Below are positions 17,431 to 24,536 of a DNA stretch of 64,000 bases, one piece after another. Below the pieces are notes generated by a model that worked only from the letters and a program-made list of their open reading frames with translations, made no database searches and had not been told where the DNA came from. The stretch is taken from assembly GCF_002093115.1 (NCBI RefSeq), contig NZ_NAAD01000016.1:41388-105387 (forward strand). Reading direction: 5' to 3'. How positions within the stretch are numbered: the stretch's first letter is position 1; every line of letters begins with the position of its first letter. The stretch comes from Geothermobacter hydrogeniphilus (lineage in GTDB: Bacteria; Desulfobacterota; Desulfuromonadia; Desulfuromonadales; Geothermobacteraceae). Both the position numbers and the translations under genes were made by a program.

Positions 17431-17760
17431 ATGGAAAAGTGTCCTGTTTGTAAAGAAGAGAGCAAGGGAAAATATTTCTGCAAAAACTGCAAGACCGTTT
17501 TTCGTTGCCCGACACAGGGCTGCGAATATGAAATCCGCAAACGCGACCTGGAGACCTGTCCCAAGTGCGGTCTTATTTTCGAAGACTATGTGGAACGCCG
17601 CAAGATGTATCGTATGTGCCCGAAGTGCAAGAAAAAACAGGGCGTTTCCGATCCCCAGTGCCGCTATTGCCGCTACTGGTTCAACTGTCCGACCTGTGGT
17701 CACAAGGTGCCATCGACCAGTATGCTGACCTGTCCGCGGTGCGCCACCAGTCTGCGCTGA
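17431..17760 (+). CDS. Tetra-zinc-ribbon protein, function unknown
   Basis: A 109-residue basic protein with sixteen cysteines at 4, 7, 17, 20, 26, 31, 43, 46, 63, 66, 77, 80, 86, 89, 101 and 104. They fall into four consecutive four-cysteine groups (mostly C-x-x-C ... C-x-x-C), so four zinc ribbons are predicted with almost no linker. No other domain, signal peptide or membrane segment is visible. GGGAGG lies upstream of the ATG. It sits alone between two good terminators, downstream of rubrerythrin. I do not recognise a characterised homologue; nucleic-acid or protein binding is a guess from the fold type. Confidence 0.8.
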   Translation: MEKCPVCKEESKGKYFCKNCKTVFRCPTQGCEYEIRKRDLETCPKCGLIFEDYVERRKMYRMCPKCKKKQGVSDPQCRYCRYWFNCPTCGHKVPSTSMLTCPRCATSLR

Positions 17761-17787
17761 ATCGCTGGTTCCGATCCGTTTCCCGTG

Positions 17788-17816
17788 CGGCCCGCCCTTC
17801 CGGCGGGCCGTTTTTC
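17788..17816 (+). terminator. Intrinsic terminator
   Basis: Perfect 9-bp stem CGGCCCGCC / GGCGGGCCG with a 5-nt loop and TTTTTCTT. Confidence 0.9.
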
Positions 17817-17936
17817 TTGGACAGCCGCCGCCAAGCCTGATACTTTTCTGCTAAGCTACTGTTATCCCATAGTTATTGTCCTTCCTGTCAGCACCTCCAG
17901 TGGAATGTCGACCGCATTGCCGGGGGTGTCCATGAG

Positions 17937-19376
17937 GTGACCACAGTGCTTGACGCCCTTCTCTGGCTGCTGCTGACGGCGGTTTCGATGCTCACCGCCG
18001 GGCACGCTCTGCTCAACAAGCGCGATCCGCGGGCCGGGTTGATCTGGGTGCTGCTCTGCTTCTTTCTGCCCGGTATCGGCGTGGTTCTCTACTGGTTGCT
18101 CGGGGTCAACCGCATCCGCACCCGCGCCCGGGATGTCCAGTCCCGCGGCGAAGAGCGTCCCTGGCCCGAACCGAGCATCAGCTACTGGCATCCCCGCTTC
18201 AGTTACGATCCGATCTTCCTGCATGAGAACAACCATGCTCTGCTCGCCCTGGCCGACAGTGTCACCCGCCGGCCGTTGACCTCGGGCAACCGGGTGGTGC
18301 CGATGTTCAACGGCGAGCAGGCTTACCCCGCCATGCTGGAGGCGATCGCCGCCGCCGAGCGGGAAATCAACCTCGCTACCTATATCTTCGGTTCCGGGGC
18401 CACCGGCAAGAAATTCATCGCTGCCCTGGAAGCCGCCGCCGCCCGTGGCGTGACCGTCAGGTTGCTGATCGACGCCCTCGGTGAACGCTACAGTTTCCCC
18501 CCTGTCCGGCGGCTGATCCGCGACCGGAGAATCAGGGTATTGCGTTTCCTGCCGCCCTCCCTGTTCGGGCGCGGCATCCATTTCAACCTGCGAAATCACC
18601 GTAAGCTGCTGATCATTGACAGCCATGTCGGTTTCACCGGCGGGATGAATATTGCCGACCGGCACCTGGCCGCCGATGTCAAGAATCCCCGCGCCACCGC
18701 CGATGTCCATTTTCGTATCGAGGGGCCGGTGGTCGGCCAGCTGCAGGAGGCCTTCTGGGAAGACTGGTCGTTCGCCAGCGGCGAGAAGTTTCGGAATCCC
18801 GAATACCCGCCGCCGGTGGAGCGGGGGGCGGCCTTCTGCCGTGGTATCAGCGCTGGTCCCAACGAGGATTACGACAAACTGCGCTGGATTTTGATCGGTG
18901 CCTTCAACAGTGCCCGCCACCGGATCCGCATCATGACCCCCTACTTCATCCCCGAACGGTCGTTGATCGCCGCCATCAATGCAGCCGCCCTGCGCGGTGT
19001 CGATGTCGAGCTCATCCTGCCGGTGAAGAACAATCTGCCCTATGTCGCCTGGGCGGCGCGGGCCTATTTCTGGGAGCTGTTGCGGCATGGCACCCGCATC
19101 TACTATCAGCCGCCGCCCTTCGCCCACAGCAAGCTGCTGCTGGTCGACGACCACTACAGCCTGGTCGGATCGGCCAACCTCGACCCGCGCAGCCTGCGTC
19201 TCAATTTTGAGTTCAACCTTGAAGTCTTCGACCGCACCCTGTGCGATCAGCTCAGTGAACATTTCGACGCCATCCGTGTCAGATCCCAGCAGATCACCCT
19301 CGCCGAAATCGATCAGCGCCCGCTGACCATCAAGCTGGCCGACTCCTTCTGCAAGCTGTTTTCGCCGTATTTGTAA
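17937..19376 (+). CDS. cls: Cardiolipin synthase (ClsA-type, two PLD domains)
   Basis: A 479-residue inner-membrane enzyme that joins two phosphatidylglycerols to make cardiolipin. Two N-terminal membrane helices (about 4-20 and 33-52, DPRAGLIWVLLCFFLPGIGVV) precede two phospholipase-D domains with HKD motifs: HRKLLIIDSHVGFTGGMN near residue 222 and HSKLLLVDDHYSLVGSANLD near 396. Start is a GTG at 17937; another GTG at 17946 is three codons in and cannot be excluded. Length fits the family. It is monocistronic. Confidence 0.94.
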   Translation: MTTVLDALLWLLLTAVSMLTAGHALLNKRDPRAGLIWVLLCFFLPGIGVVLYWLLGVNRIRTRARDVQSRGEERPWPEPSISYWHPRFSYDPIFLHENNHALLALADSVTRRPLTSGNRVVPMFNGEQAYPAMLEAIAAAEREINLATYIFGSGATGKKFIAALEAAAARGVTVRLLIDALGERYSFPPVRRLIRDRRIRVLRFLPPSLFGRGIHFNLRNHRKLLIIDSHVGFTGGMNIADRHLAADVKNPRATADVHFRIEGPVVGQLQEAFWEDWSFASGEKFRNPEYPPPVERGAAFCRGISAGPNEDYDKLRWILIGAFNSARHRIRIMTPYFIPERSLIAAINAAALRGVDVELILPVKNNLPYVAWAARAYFWELLRHGTRIYYQPPPFAHSKLLLVDDHYSLVGSANLDPRSLRLNFEFNLEVFDRTLCDQLSEHFDAIRVRSQQITLAEIDQRPLTIKLADSFCKLFSPYL

Positions 19377-19450
19377 GGGGTTCTTGATATCCGGCGAAGT
19401 GTGGTTGTGTCCCTGCCGGCGCTGAAAACGATTTAAATAAATGCTGAAAT

Positions 19451-19613
19451 CCTGAATCAGTGAGCTTATTACCGGCGAATAGCGCAAATCATTAACCTGC
19501 CTGCGCTTCCTAAAAATCACCGGCGAACCTATGGGGGCGCCTTAGATTTTTGAAAAGCACAGGCAGGTCAGGCACTTGCACCCTTCATCCGGCACAAACC
19601 CACTGATTCAGGG
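19451..19613 (+). repeat. Dispersed repeat family C, copy 2 (full length)
   Basis: The 300-bp stretch after cls has no gene; it holds this element, bounded by CCTGAATCAGTGAG on the left and CCACTGATTCAGGG on the right. Internal matches to the other copies include CACCGGCGAACCTATGGG and TTTTTGAAAAGCACAGGCAG. The flanks are AAAT on the left and, just after the element, AAAT on the right. Confidence 0.8.
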
Positions 19614-19677
19614 AAATGTTTCAATGAATAGCGAGCGGAAGGTGGGTTGAGCGACCCCGGAACTTCGGGCGCCGAGT

Positions 19678-19896
19678 TCAGGCGGCCCAGCCGTAATCAT
19701 CCCCCTCGACGCATTCGCTCATCCCTTCCAGAAAGGACTTCTCCTGCGGGTCGTTGATCAGTTCCGCAACGCCGTGGTTGACCGACCAGCTGCTGCCGCA
19801 GATCCGGCATTCGGTGATGTTTTCGTAAAAACCCTCGGCATGAAGGTCGAGATTCTTTTGTTCCTGCTCAAGACTTTTGCAGACTGGACAGTGCAT
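19678..19896 (-). CDS. Small zinc-binding protein, function unknown
   Basis: A 72-residue protein with two C-x-x-C knuckles (C3/C6 and C30/C33), so a single zinc ribbon is predicted, followed by an acidic C-terminal tail. There is no signal peptide. Its reality is supported by a clean promoter (TTGACA-16-TAAAGT) about 50 bp upstream and AAGGG before the ATG. No characterised homologue is recognised. It lies alone between a family C repeat and the candidate selenoprotein unit. Confidence 0.7.
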   Translation of the reverse strand: MHCPVCKSLEQEQKNLDLHAEGFYENITECRICGSSWSVNHGVAELINDPQEKSFLEGMSECVEGDDYGWAA

Positions 19897-19944
19897 GGTG
19901 AGCCCTTTTTCTTATGTGGTTTAAATTACCATTTCGTAGTAGGC

Positions 19945-19972
19945 ACTTTACTCCACGGGGTCGCCATGTCAA
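19945..19972 (-). promoter_or_regulatory. Promoter of the small zinc-binding protein gene
   Basis: Minus strand TTGACA (19972-19967), 16-bp spacer, TAAAGT (19950-19945). Confidence 0.7.
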
Positions 19973-20250
19973 GGGAAATATCAGCAAAAGACATTATAAA
20001 ATAAGGATTTAGCCATGCTGTTGTTTTGCTTGACATACTTATTTTTTATAAAATGCGTTTTGGCGCAGAAGGGTGATTTTGAGTCTGATCTTATCTTCGC
20101 GGAATAATTAAGAGAATACTTGAATCAACCGGGATTCTGTTTTTCCCGCACCTACCACCATGCGATGTCTTGCTACGGATATCAGGGTACCGGTTCTTTA
20201 TCACTATCAGATCAATCCACACCACAGTTCCAAGACGCCTGCTTTTTCAT
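19973..20250. other. AT-rich gene-free stretch
   Basis: About 280 bp noticeably richer in A+T than its surroundings, with no frame that looks coding. A TTGACA on the plus strand at about 20032 is followed by TATAAA at only 11 bp, so it is not a proper promoter. I see no RNA gene here. Confidence 0.4.
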
Positions 20251-20253
20251 ACA

Positions 20254-20280
20254 ACAAAAGCGGCCTTTTCAGGCCGCTTC
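20254..20280 (-). terminator. Intrinsic terminator overlapping the end of the candidate selenoprotein gene
   Basis: On the minus strand GCGGCCT-gaaa-AGGCCGC followed by TTTTGTTG. The stop codon of the 53-codon gene lies in its 5' arm/loop. Confidence 0.85.
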
Positions 20281-20430
20281 GTCGTTGCTGTCCGCGGTTT
20301 TTTTCTCTTCCTTCCGAACCGGAAGGTCACAGGCGTCGGACATTCAGGTGGAAACACCCATTTTCGGCAGGATCCACTTCTGTAGAACAATCCAGACGGC
20401 GACGATGCCGAGCATGATCCAGATATCCAT
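20269..20430 (-). CDS. Candidate small membrane selenoprotein (UGA at codon 29)
   Basis: Starting at ATG 20430 (AAAGGA 9 nt upstream) the frame reads MDIWIMLGIVAVWIVLQKWI then LPKMGVST, meets TGA at 20346-20344, and continues MSDACDLPVRKEEKKTADSN-DEAA to TGA at 20269. If the first UGA is read as selenocysteine the product has 53 residues: one N-terminal membrane helix (about 3-20), the motif GVST-Sec-MSDAC and a charged tail. A hairpin CCTTCCG-GTT-CGGAAGG starts 17 nt after the UGA; its loop opens with G and lies 24 nt from the UGA, within the published spacing for bacterial SECIS elements. A strong promoter upstream and an intrinsic terminator at the second stop bound the unit exactly. Alternative: a 28-residue membrane peptide ending at the first UGA. 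Confidence 0.7.
20310..20326 (-). promoter_or_regulatory. SECIS-like hairpin
   Basis: 7-bp perfect stem with GUU apical loop inside the coding frame, 17 nt downstream of the in-frame UGA. It encodes part of CDLPVRKE. Guanine at the first loop position agrees with the bacterial SECIS pattern. Confidence 0.6.
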
Positions 20431-20479
20431 GATCGGGTCCTTTCTCTGTCGACCGGGATGGTCAACTCATTCAAATATC

Positions 20480-20508
20480 AATATATTGCATTTGCCTGAC
20501 AGATGCAA
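20480..20508 (-). promoter_or_regulatory. Promoter of the candidate selenoprotein gene
   Basis: Minus strand TTGCAT (20508-20503), 17-bp spacer, TATATT (20485-20480). Leader about 43 nt. Confidence 0.7.
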
Positions 20509-20576
20509 GCTCCGGTGATCGTGATCCGGTTCGGGGAAATGCTGTCGGGAGGGCGGGATACCGGTGGGGCAGGGGG

Positions 20577-20620
20577 CGGGCAGGTCACGACGTCATGCAG
20601 ATCGGGACCTGCCCGGCGTT
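20577..20620 (-). other. Long hairpin downstream of trxB
   Basis: CGGGCAGGTC / GACCTGCCCG, a perfect 10-bp stem around a 19-nt loop, but with no T-run on either side. It may protect or end the trxB transcript. Confidence 0.45.
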
Positions 20621-20626
20621 ATTCAT

Positions 20627-21562
20627 TCAGGCGTTGTTGAGTTCGTCGATATATTTTTCCGCGACAATCGCCGCCACGGCGCCGTCGCCGACCGCGGTGG
20701 CGATCTGTTTGAGCAGTTTCTTGCGGACATCGCCGGCGGCAAAGACCCCCGGCATCGAGGTGCGGCATTCGGCATCGGTGAGGATATGACCGTCGGTGTC
20801 GAGGTCGAGGACGCCGGCGAGAAAGTGAGCCTTGGGGGTCACGCCGATGGCGACAAACAGCCCCTGCAGCGGCAGGTTGCGGACCTCTCCGGTCCGCGTG
20901 TCCCGCAGGTCGACCGACGTCATGCCGCTCTGGTCTCCCTTGACCTCGCTGACGACACTGTTCCACACCATTTCAATCTTGTCGTTGGCGAACACCCGGT
21001 CCTGCAGCAGCTTGGTGGCGCGCAGGCTGTCGCGGCGGTGAACCAGGTAGACCTTTTTGGCGAAGCGAGTCAGAAACAGCGCCTCCTCGGCCGCGGTATC
21101 GCCGCCGCCGACGATAGCGATCTCCTGTTCGCGGAAGAAGGCGCCGTCGCAGGTGGCGCAGTAGGAGACGCCACGGCCGGTGAATTCGACTTCACCGGGA
21201 ACGCCGAGCTTGCTCGGTTCGGCGCCGGTGGTGATGATCACCGCCCGGGCTCTCAGTTCCTCGCCATCGACGGTCAGCACCTTCTGCCCACCGTCGAGAC
21301 GCAGTCCGGTCACATCGCCGGTGGTGGTTTCAAGGCCGAATTCCTGACAGTGCTCCTGGAAGCGGATCATCAGGTCGGGGCCGTCGATGCCGCCGGGGAA
21401 CCCGGGGTAGTTTTCCACCTTGGTGGTCGTCATCACCTGGCCGCCCATGATCATTTTCTCGATCAGCAGGGTCTTCAGCCGGGCGCGCGAACTATAAAGA
21501 CCGGCGGTCAGTCCTGCCGGGCCGCCGCCGATAATAACAACATCGTAGAGCTTGTCGGACAT
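20627..21562 (-). CDS. trxB: Thioredoxin reductase
   Basis: A 311-residue cytoplasmic flavoprotein that reduces thioredoxin with NADPH. FAD-binding GGGPAGLTAG (12-21), the redox pair C135-A-T-C138 in SYCATCDGAFF, NADPH-binding GGGDTAAEEA and the C-terminal FAD motif FAAGDVRKKLLKQ are all present. The frame is open to 21601, but ATG 21562 has AAGGAG at the correct distance. It is transcribed toward the candidate selenoprotein unit, which has its own promoter. Confidence 0.96.
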   Translation of the reverse strand: MSDKLYDVVIIGGGPAGLTAGLYSSRARLKTLLIEKMIMGGQVMTTTKVENYPGFPGGIDGPDLMIRFQEHCQEFGLETTTGDVTGLRLDGGQKVLTVDGEELRARAVIITTGAEPSKLGVPGEVEFTGRGVSYCATCDGAFFREQEIAIVGGGDTAAEEALFLTRFAKKVYLVHRRDSLRATKLLQDRVFANDKIEMVWNSVVSEVKGDQSGMTSVDLRDTRTGEVRNLPLQGLFVAIGVTPKAHFLAGVLDLDTDGHILTDAECRTSMPGVFAAGDVRKKLLKQIATAVGDGAVAAIVAEKYIDELNNA

Positions 21563-21591
21563 CTGTTCTTCTCCTTGGTAAAGTAGCGGCA

Positions 21592-21621
21592 ACTCTAGCA
21601 CATCGACCGGGCGGCTGTGAA
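21592..21621 (-). promoter_or_regulatory. trxB promoter
   Basis: Minus strand TTCACA (21621-21616), 18-bp spacer, TAGAGT (21597-21592). Confidence 0.55.
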
Positions 21622-21641
21622 CCTTCCGACGATTTTTTGAC

Positions 21642-21670
21642 TTGCCTGCAGCCGGGGCAGGCGCTAGCCT
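21642..21670 (+). promoter_or_regulatory. Start-proximal promoter of the membrane-anchored protein at 21679
   Basis: TTGCCT (21642-21647), 17-bp spacer, TAGCCT (21665-21670), 8 nt before the ATG at 21679. Confidence 0.45.
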
Positions 21671-21678
21671 GTGGCGGT

Positions 21679-22074
21679 ATGAAAGGATTGCGACGATTTC
21701 TGATCTGGGGGCTGGTCTTCTGTGTCCTGCTGGCGGGGATGGACCAGCTGCTGCTCAAGGTTCCTCTGCCGGCGCCGGGTGTGCGTGAGGTCCAGGTCTT
21801 CTACCGTGACTTCCGCAATCGACTGCTGGCCATGTTCGGGGCCACCGGTCGGCCGAGTATCGAACAGCTGATCGACGCGGCGGAGAAAAAACCGGCTGTC
21901 AAGCCGGCGACGGCCGTTGTCCCCTTGAAAACAGCGGTGCCGGCCGTCGGCAAGACGTACGTTCCGAGCCGGCGTTACCTCTACGTCGATCAGGACGGCG
22001 CCCTGCAGTTCGCCGATTCGCTGCAGCAGGTACCGCGGCGTTTCCGCGCCAGCGCCCAGCCCCTCAAGGACTGA
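21679..22074 (+). CDS. Membrane-anchored protein with DUF4124-like C-terminus
   Basis: A 131-residue protein with a single N-terminal membrane anchor (about 6-23, FLIWGLVFCVLLAGM), a proline/alanine/lysine-rich linker (about 75-98) and a C-terminal segment RYLYVDQDGALQFADSLQQV-PRRFR. The last part resembles the Y-x-W/Y-x-D-x-x-G-x-x-x-F-x-D motif of DUF4124 proteins, which are usually periplasmic. The ATG at 21679 gives the anchor; the frame is open upstream but without support. It precedes the S1-domain gene by 27 bp and may be co-transcribed. Function unknown. Confidence 0.72.
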   Translation: MKGLRRFLIWGLVFCVLLAGMDQLLLKVPLPAPGVREVQVFYRDFRNRLLAMFGATGRPSIEQLIDAAEKKPAVKPATAVVPLKTAVPAVGKTYVPSRRYLYVDQDGALQFADSLQQVPRRFRASAQPLKD

Positions 22075-22101
22075 GCCGTTCCCTTCTCACAAGGATTGCC
22101 C

Positions 22102-23283
22102 ATGAACAGCGACGATAAGGATTTTGATCCGAATGAAGAGGAAGATTTCGCCGCCCTGCTGGAGCAGAGCCTGAGCACAACCGGTCTCCGCATCGAACCG
22201 GGACAGAAGGTCGAGGCGAAGGTTCTGCAGATCGGCAGCGAGTGGATTTTTCTCGATGTCGGCCAGAAAGGGGAGGGGGTCCTCGATGTCAGGGAGCTGC
22301 AGGATGCCGACGGGCGGCTGACGGTCACGGTCGGCGATACCCTGGCGGTTTACTTTATCTCCAGTGCCGGCGGCGAGTTGCGTTTCACCACCCGTCTCGG
22401 TGGCGGCGCTTCGGGCACCGAACAGCTGGAACAGGCCTGGCAGGGGGGGATCCCGGTCGAGGGACGGATCGAGAAGGAAATCAAGGGGGGCTACGAGATC
22501 CGCCTTCCCGGGGGCGTCCGATCCTTCTGTCCCTTCTCCCAGCTCGGTCTGCGGCGGGAGGAGAATCCCGAGACGTTGCTGGGCCAGACCCTGTCCTTCA
22601 AGATCAGCCAGTTCAGTGAGCAGGGACGCAACATTGTCGTTTCTCACCGCGAGATCCTGGAGGAGGAGCGGCGGCAACAGCGCGAGGAATTGCGGACAAC
22701 CCTCAAGGATGGGCAGGTTGTTCAGGGGACGGTCACCAACATCCGTGATTTCGGCGCCTTCGTTGATATCGGCGGCATCGAGGGTCTGCTGCCGATTTCC
22801 GAAATCAGTTACGGGCGTGTCGAGGACATCAACGAAGTCCTCCATGTCGGCCAGCAGCTGGAGGTGGCGGTGAAGTCCTGTGACTGGGAAAACAACAGGT
22901 TTTCCTTCAGCCTGCGCGACACTCTGGCCGACCCCTGGGACCGGGTGGGAACCGTTTTCGCCGTCGGCACCACCCATACCGGCACCGTCTCGCGGCTGGC
23001 CAACTTCGGCGCCTTCGTCACCCTCGATGAAGGCCTGGACGGACTGCTGCACATCTCGAAACTGGGCGGCGGCCGCCGCATCAGGCATCCCAAGGAAGAA
23101 CTGATGGTCGGCCAGCAACTGCGGGTGACCATTGAACAGGTTGATCGCGAGGCGCGGCGGATTTCCCTGGCTCCGGCGACGGAAGGCGAAACCGGAGAGC
23201 AGAACAGCTATCTCGAACAGCCCTCTTCCGGGGGGATGGGCACCTTTGCCGACCTGTTCAAGGCGGGGATGAAAAAGAAGTAG
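22102..23283 (+). CDS. S1 RNA-binding domain protein (four S1 repeats)
   Basis: A 393-residue cytoplasmic protein with an acidic N-terminus and four S1/OB modules at about 32-98, 115-185, 203-272 and 288-355. Modules 3 and 4 carry the classic GTVTNIRDFGAFVDIGGIEG and GTVSRLANFGAFVTLDEGLD. It resembles the RpsA family, but is shorter than the six-domain E. coli S1 and looks like the extra S1-type protein common in this lineage (YhgF/RpsA-like). It probably binds mRNA or ribosomes. ATG 22102 follows AAGGA; the TTG at 22096 is inside the spacing. A family A repeat follows its stop. Confidence 0.9.
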   Translation: MNSDDKDFDPNEEEDFAALLEQSLSTTGLRIEPGQKVEAKVLQIGSEWIFLDVGQKGEGVLDVRELQDADGRLTVTVGDTLAVYFISSAGGELRFTTRLGGGASGTEQLEQAWQGGIPVEGRIEKEIKGGYEIRLPGGVRSFCPFSQLGLRREENPETLLGQTLSFKISQFSEQGRNIVVSHREILEEERRQQREELRTTLKDGQVVQGTVTNIRDFGAFVDIGGIEGLLPISEISYGRVEDINEVLHVGQQLEVAVKSCDWENNRFSFSLRDTLADPWDRVGTVFAVGTTHTGTVSRLANFGAFVTLDEGLDGLLHISKLGGGRRIRHPKEELMVGQQLRVTIEQVDREARRISLAPATEGETGEQNSYLEQPSSGGMGTFADLFKAGMKKK

Positions 23284-23289
23284 CCTTTT

Positions 23290-23452
23290 TCCACCCCCGG
23301 CAGCAGGAGGCCGAAAAACCACGCTCCCCAGGCTGAGCAAAAATGCCCAGATGCAAGGCGTCCGAAAGCCTGCGGAATAAGGCGTACCGGAAGGTACGTC
23401 GTTGACGCAGGGGGAGGACAACGCAGCAGATGGGCGTTTTTCCTCAGCCGAC
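23290..23452 (-). repeat. Dispersed hairpin repeat family A, inverted copy
   Basis: It reads GCCCAGATGCAAGGCG ... CAACGCAGCAGATGGGCG on the plus strand, the reverse complement of the array unit. Its central hairpin is CGTACC-ggaa-GGTACG (23383-23398), different in sequence from the GTAGC/GCTAC of other copies but fully paired. It fills the gap between two convergent genes. Confidence 0.8.
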
Positions 23453-24243
23453 TAGGGCAACTTGCCGTAGACCTCCGGTCGCCGGTCATCGGCGCAGGGG
23501 ATCTGGGCGCGATAGTCCTGCAGTTGCGCGAATTCGAATTCGGCAATCAGTTCGGTGTCGGTTGCCCCGGCTTCGGCAAGAACGTCGCCGCGCGGTTCAA
23601 TCAGCAGGCTCATACCGAAAAAATCGAGTTTGCCCTGCACGCCGCAGCAGTTGGTGGCGGCGATGAAGAGCTGGTTCTCGATCGCCCGGGCGCGCAGCAG
23701 GGTTCGCCAGTGATCCTGGCGCGGTTTCGGCCATTCGGCCGGAAGACAGATGATCTCCGCCCCTTCCAGGGTCAGCTTGCGGAACAGTTCGGGGAAGCGC
23801 AGATCGTAGCAGATTGCCACGCCGAGCCGACCGACACGGGTCGTGACCACCAGACTCTCTTTTCCGGAACTCAGAAACCGGTCTTCCCCCATGAAGGAAA
23901 ACAGGTGCAGCTTGCGGTAACGGCCCGCTACCCGCCCCCGGTCGATGACGTAGGCGGTATTGAAAACATTCTCCCGCTCTTTTTCCGGCAGGCTGCCGAC
24001 AATGACCATCCCGCTCTCTTCGCTGATCCGACAGAGCTCGTCCAGGACCCGCGGCGTTTCCATCGCCAGTTCCGGCAGTCGCTTGTAGTCGTAGCCGCAA
24101 CTCCACATTTCCGGCAGAACGGCCAGTTGCGCACCCTGATCGGCGACCCGGCCGAGGGCGGCTGTCGCCTTCACCAGATTTGTTTTAATTTCACCCAGGG
24201 CGATGTGGAACTGAAGACTGGATACCTTCACGCGAGACAGCAT
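23452..24243 (-). CDS. Carbon-nitrogen hydrolase (nitrilase superfamily, omega-amidase-like)
   Basis: A 263-residue cytoplasmic hydrolase. The catalytic triad is visible: E45 in LAVLPEMW, K111 in YRKLHLF and C145 in GVAICYDLRFPELFR. This pattern fits Nit2/omega-amidase and related deaminated-glutathione amidases, which hydrolyse alpha-ketoglutaramate-type amides. The start ATG 24243 has AGAGAGG upstream. Its stop abuts a family A repeat shared with the convergent S1 gene. The exact substrate is not determined by sequence. Confidence 0.9.
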   Translation of the reverse strand: MLSRVKVSSLQFHIALGEIKTNLVKATAALGRVADQGAQLAVLPEMWSCGYDYKRLPELAMETPRVLDELCRISEESGMVIVGSLPEKERENVFNTAYVIDRGRVAGRYRKLHLFSFMGEDRFLSSGKESLVVTTRVGRLGVAICYDLRFPELFRKLTLEGAEIICLPAEWPKPRQDHWRTLLRARAIENQLFIAATNCCGVQGKLDFFGMSLLIEPRGDVLAEAGATDTELIAEFEFAQLQDYRAQIPCADDRRPEVYGKLP

Positions 24244-24372
24244 AAAACCTCTCTTTGAGAAAAACAGAACGCTGTTTTTATATATCGATTCAGAGTCCTG
24301 GAAGATGTGTCAAAGAATTATTATAGCCAACCCGCGGGCAGCCCACAAGCCCGGTCAGGGCCCCGGATTTGC

Positions 24373-24401
24373 TTGACACCCCCGGAGGGCGGTGCTACAA
24401 A
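24373..24401 (+). promoter_or_regulatory. nhaD promoter
   Basis: TTGACA (24373-24378), 17-bp spacer, TACAAA (24396-24401). Expected start near 24408, giving a leader of about 130 nt. Confidence 0.75.
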
Positions 24402-24407
24402 ACAAGG

Positions 24408-24536
24408 CGTTTTAAAGGTCCGTCGGGAGGAGACGGGCCTGCTTTTGTTCCACTGGCCACCCCGAAACATTCTGTCCGTGCCGCCCCCTGCCGGCCGGTG
24501 TGGATTCCAATCAGGCTTGCCTGTTCAGGAGGACCC
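24408..24536 (+). promoter_or_regulatory. Structured 5' leader of nhaD, possible attenuator or ion-responsive element
   Basis: A 9-bp hairpin AGGTCCGTC / GACGGGCCT (24416-24440, one G-U pair) sits at the very 5' end and is followed by TGCTTTTGTT, which resembles an early terminator. Further GC-rich palindromic sequence (CCGGCCGG) follows before AGGAGG and the GTG start. I cannot match it with confidence to a known riboswitch class. Confidence 0.35.

Noticed and set aside
20247..20474. 75-codon minus-strand frame overlapping the candidate selenoprotein
   Set aside because: It is in a different frame from the Shine-Dalgarno/ATG, the membrane helix and the SECIS-like hairpin, and its composition is not protein-like.
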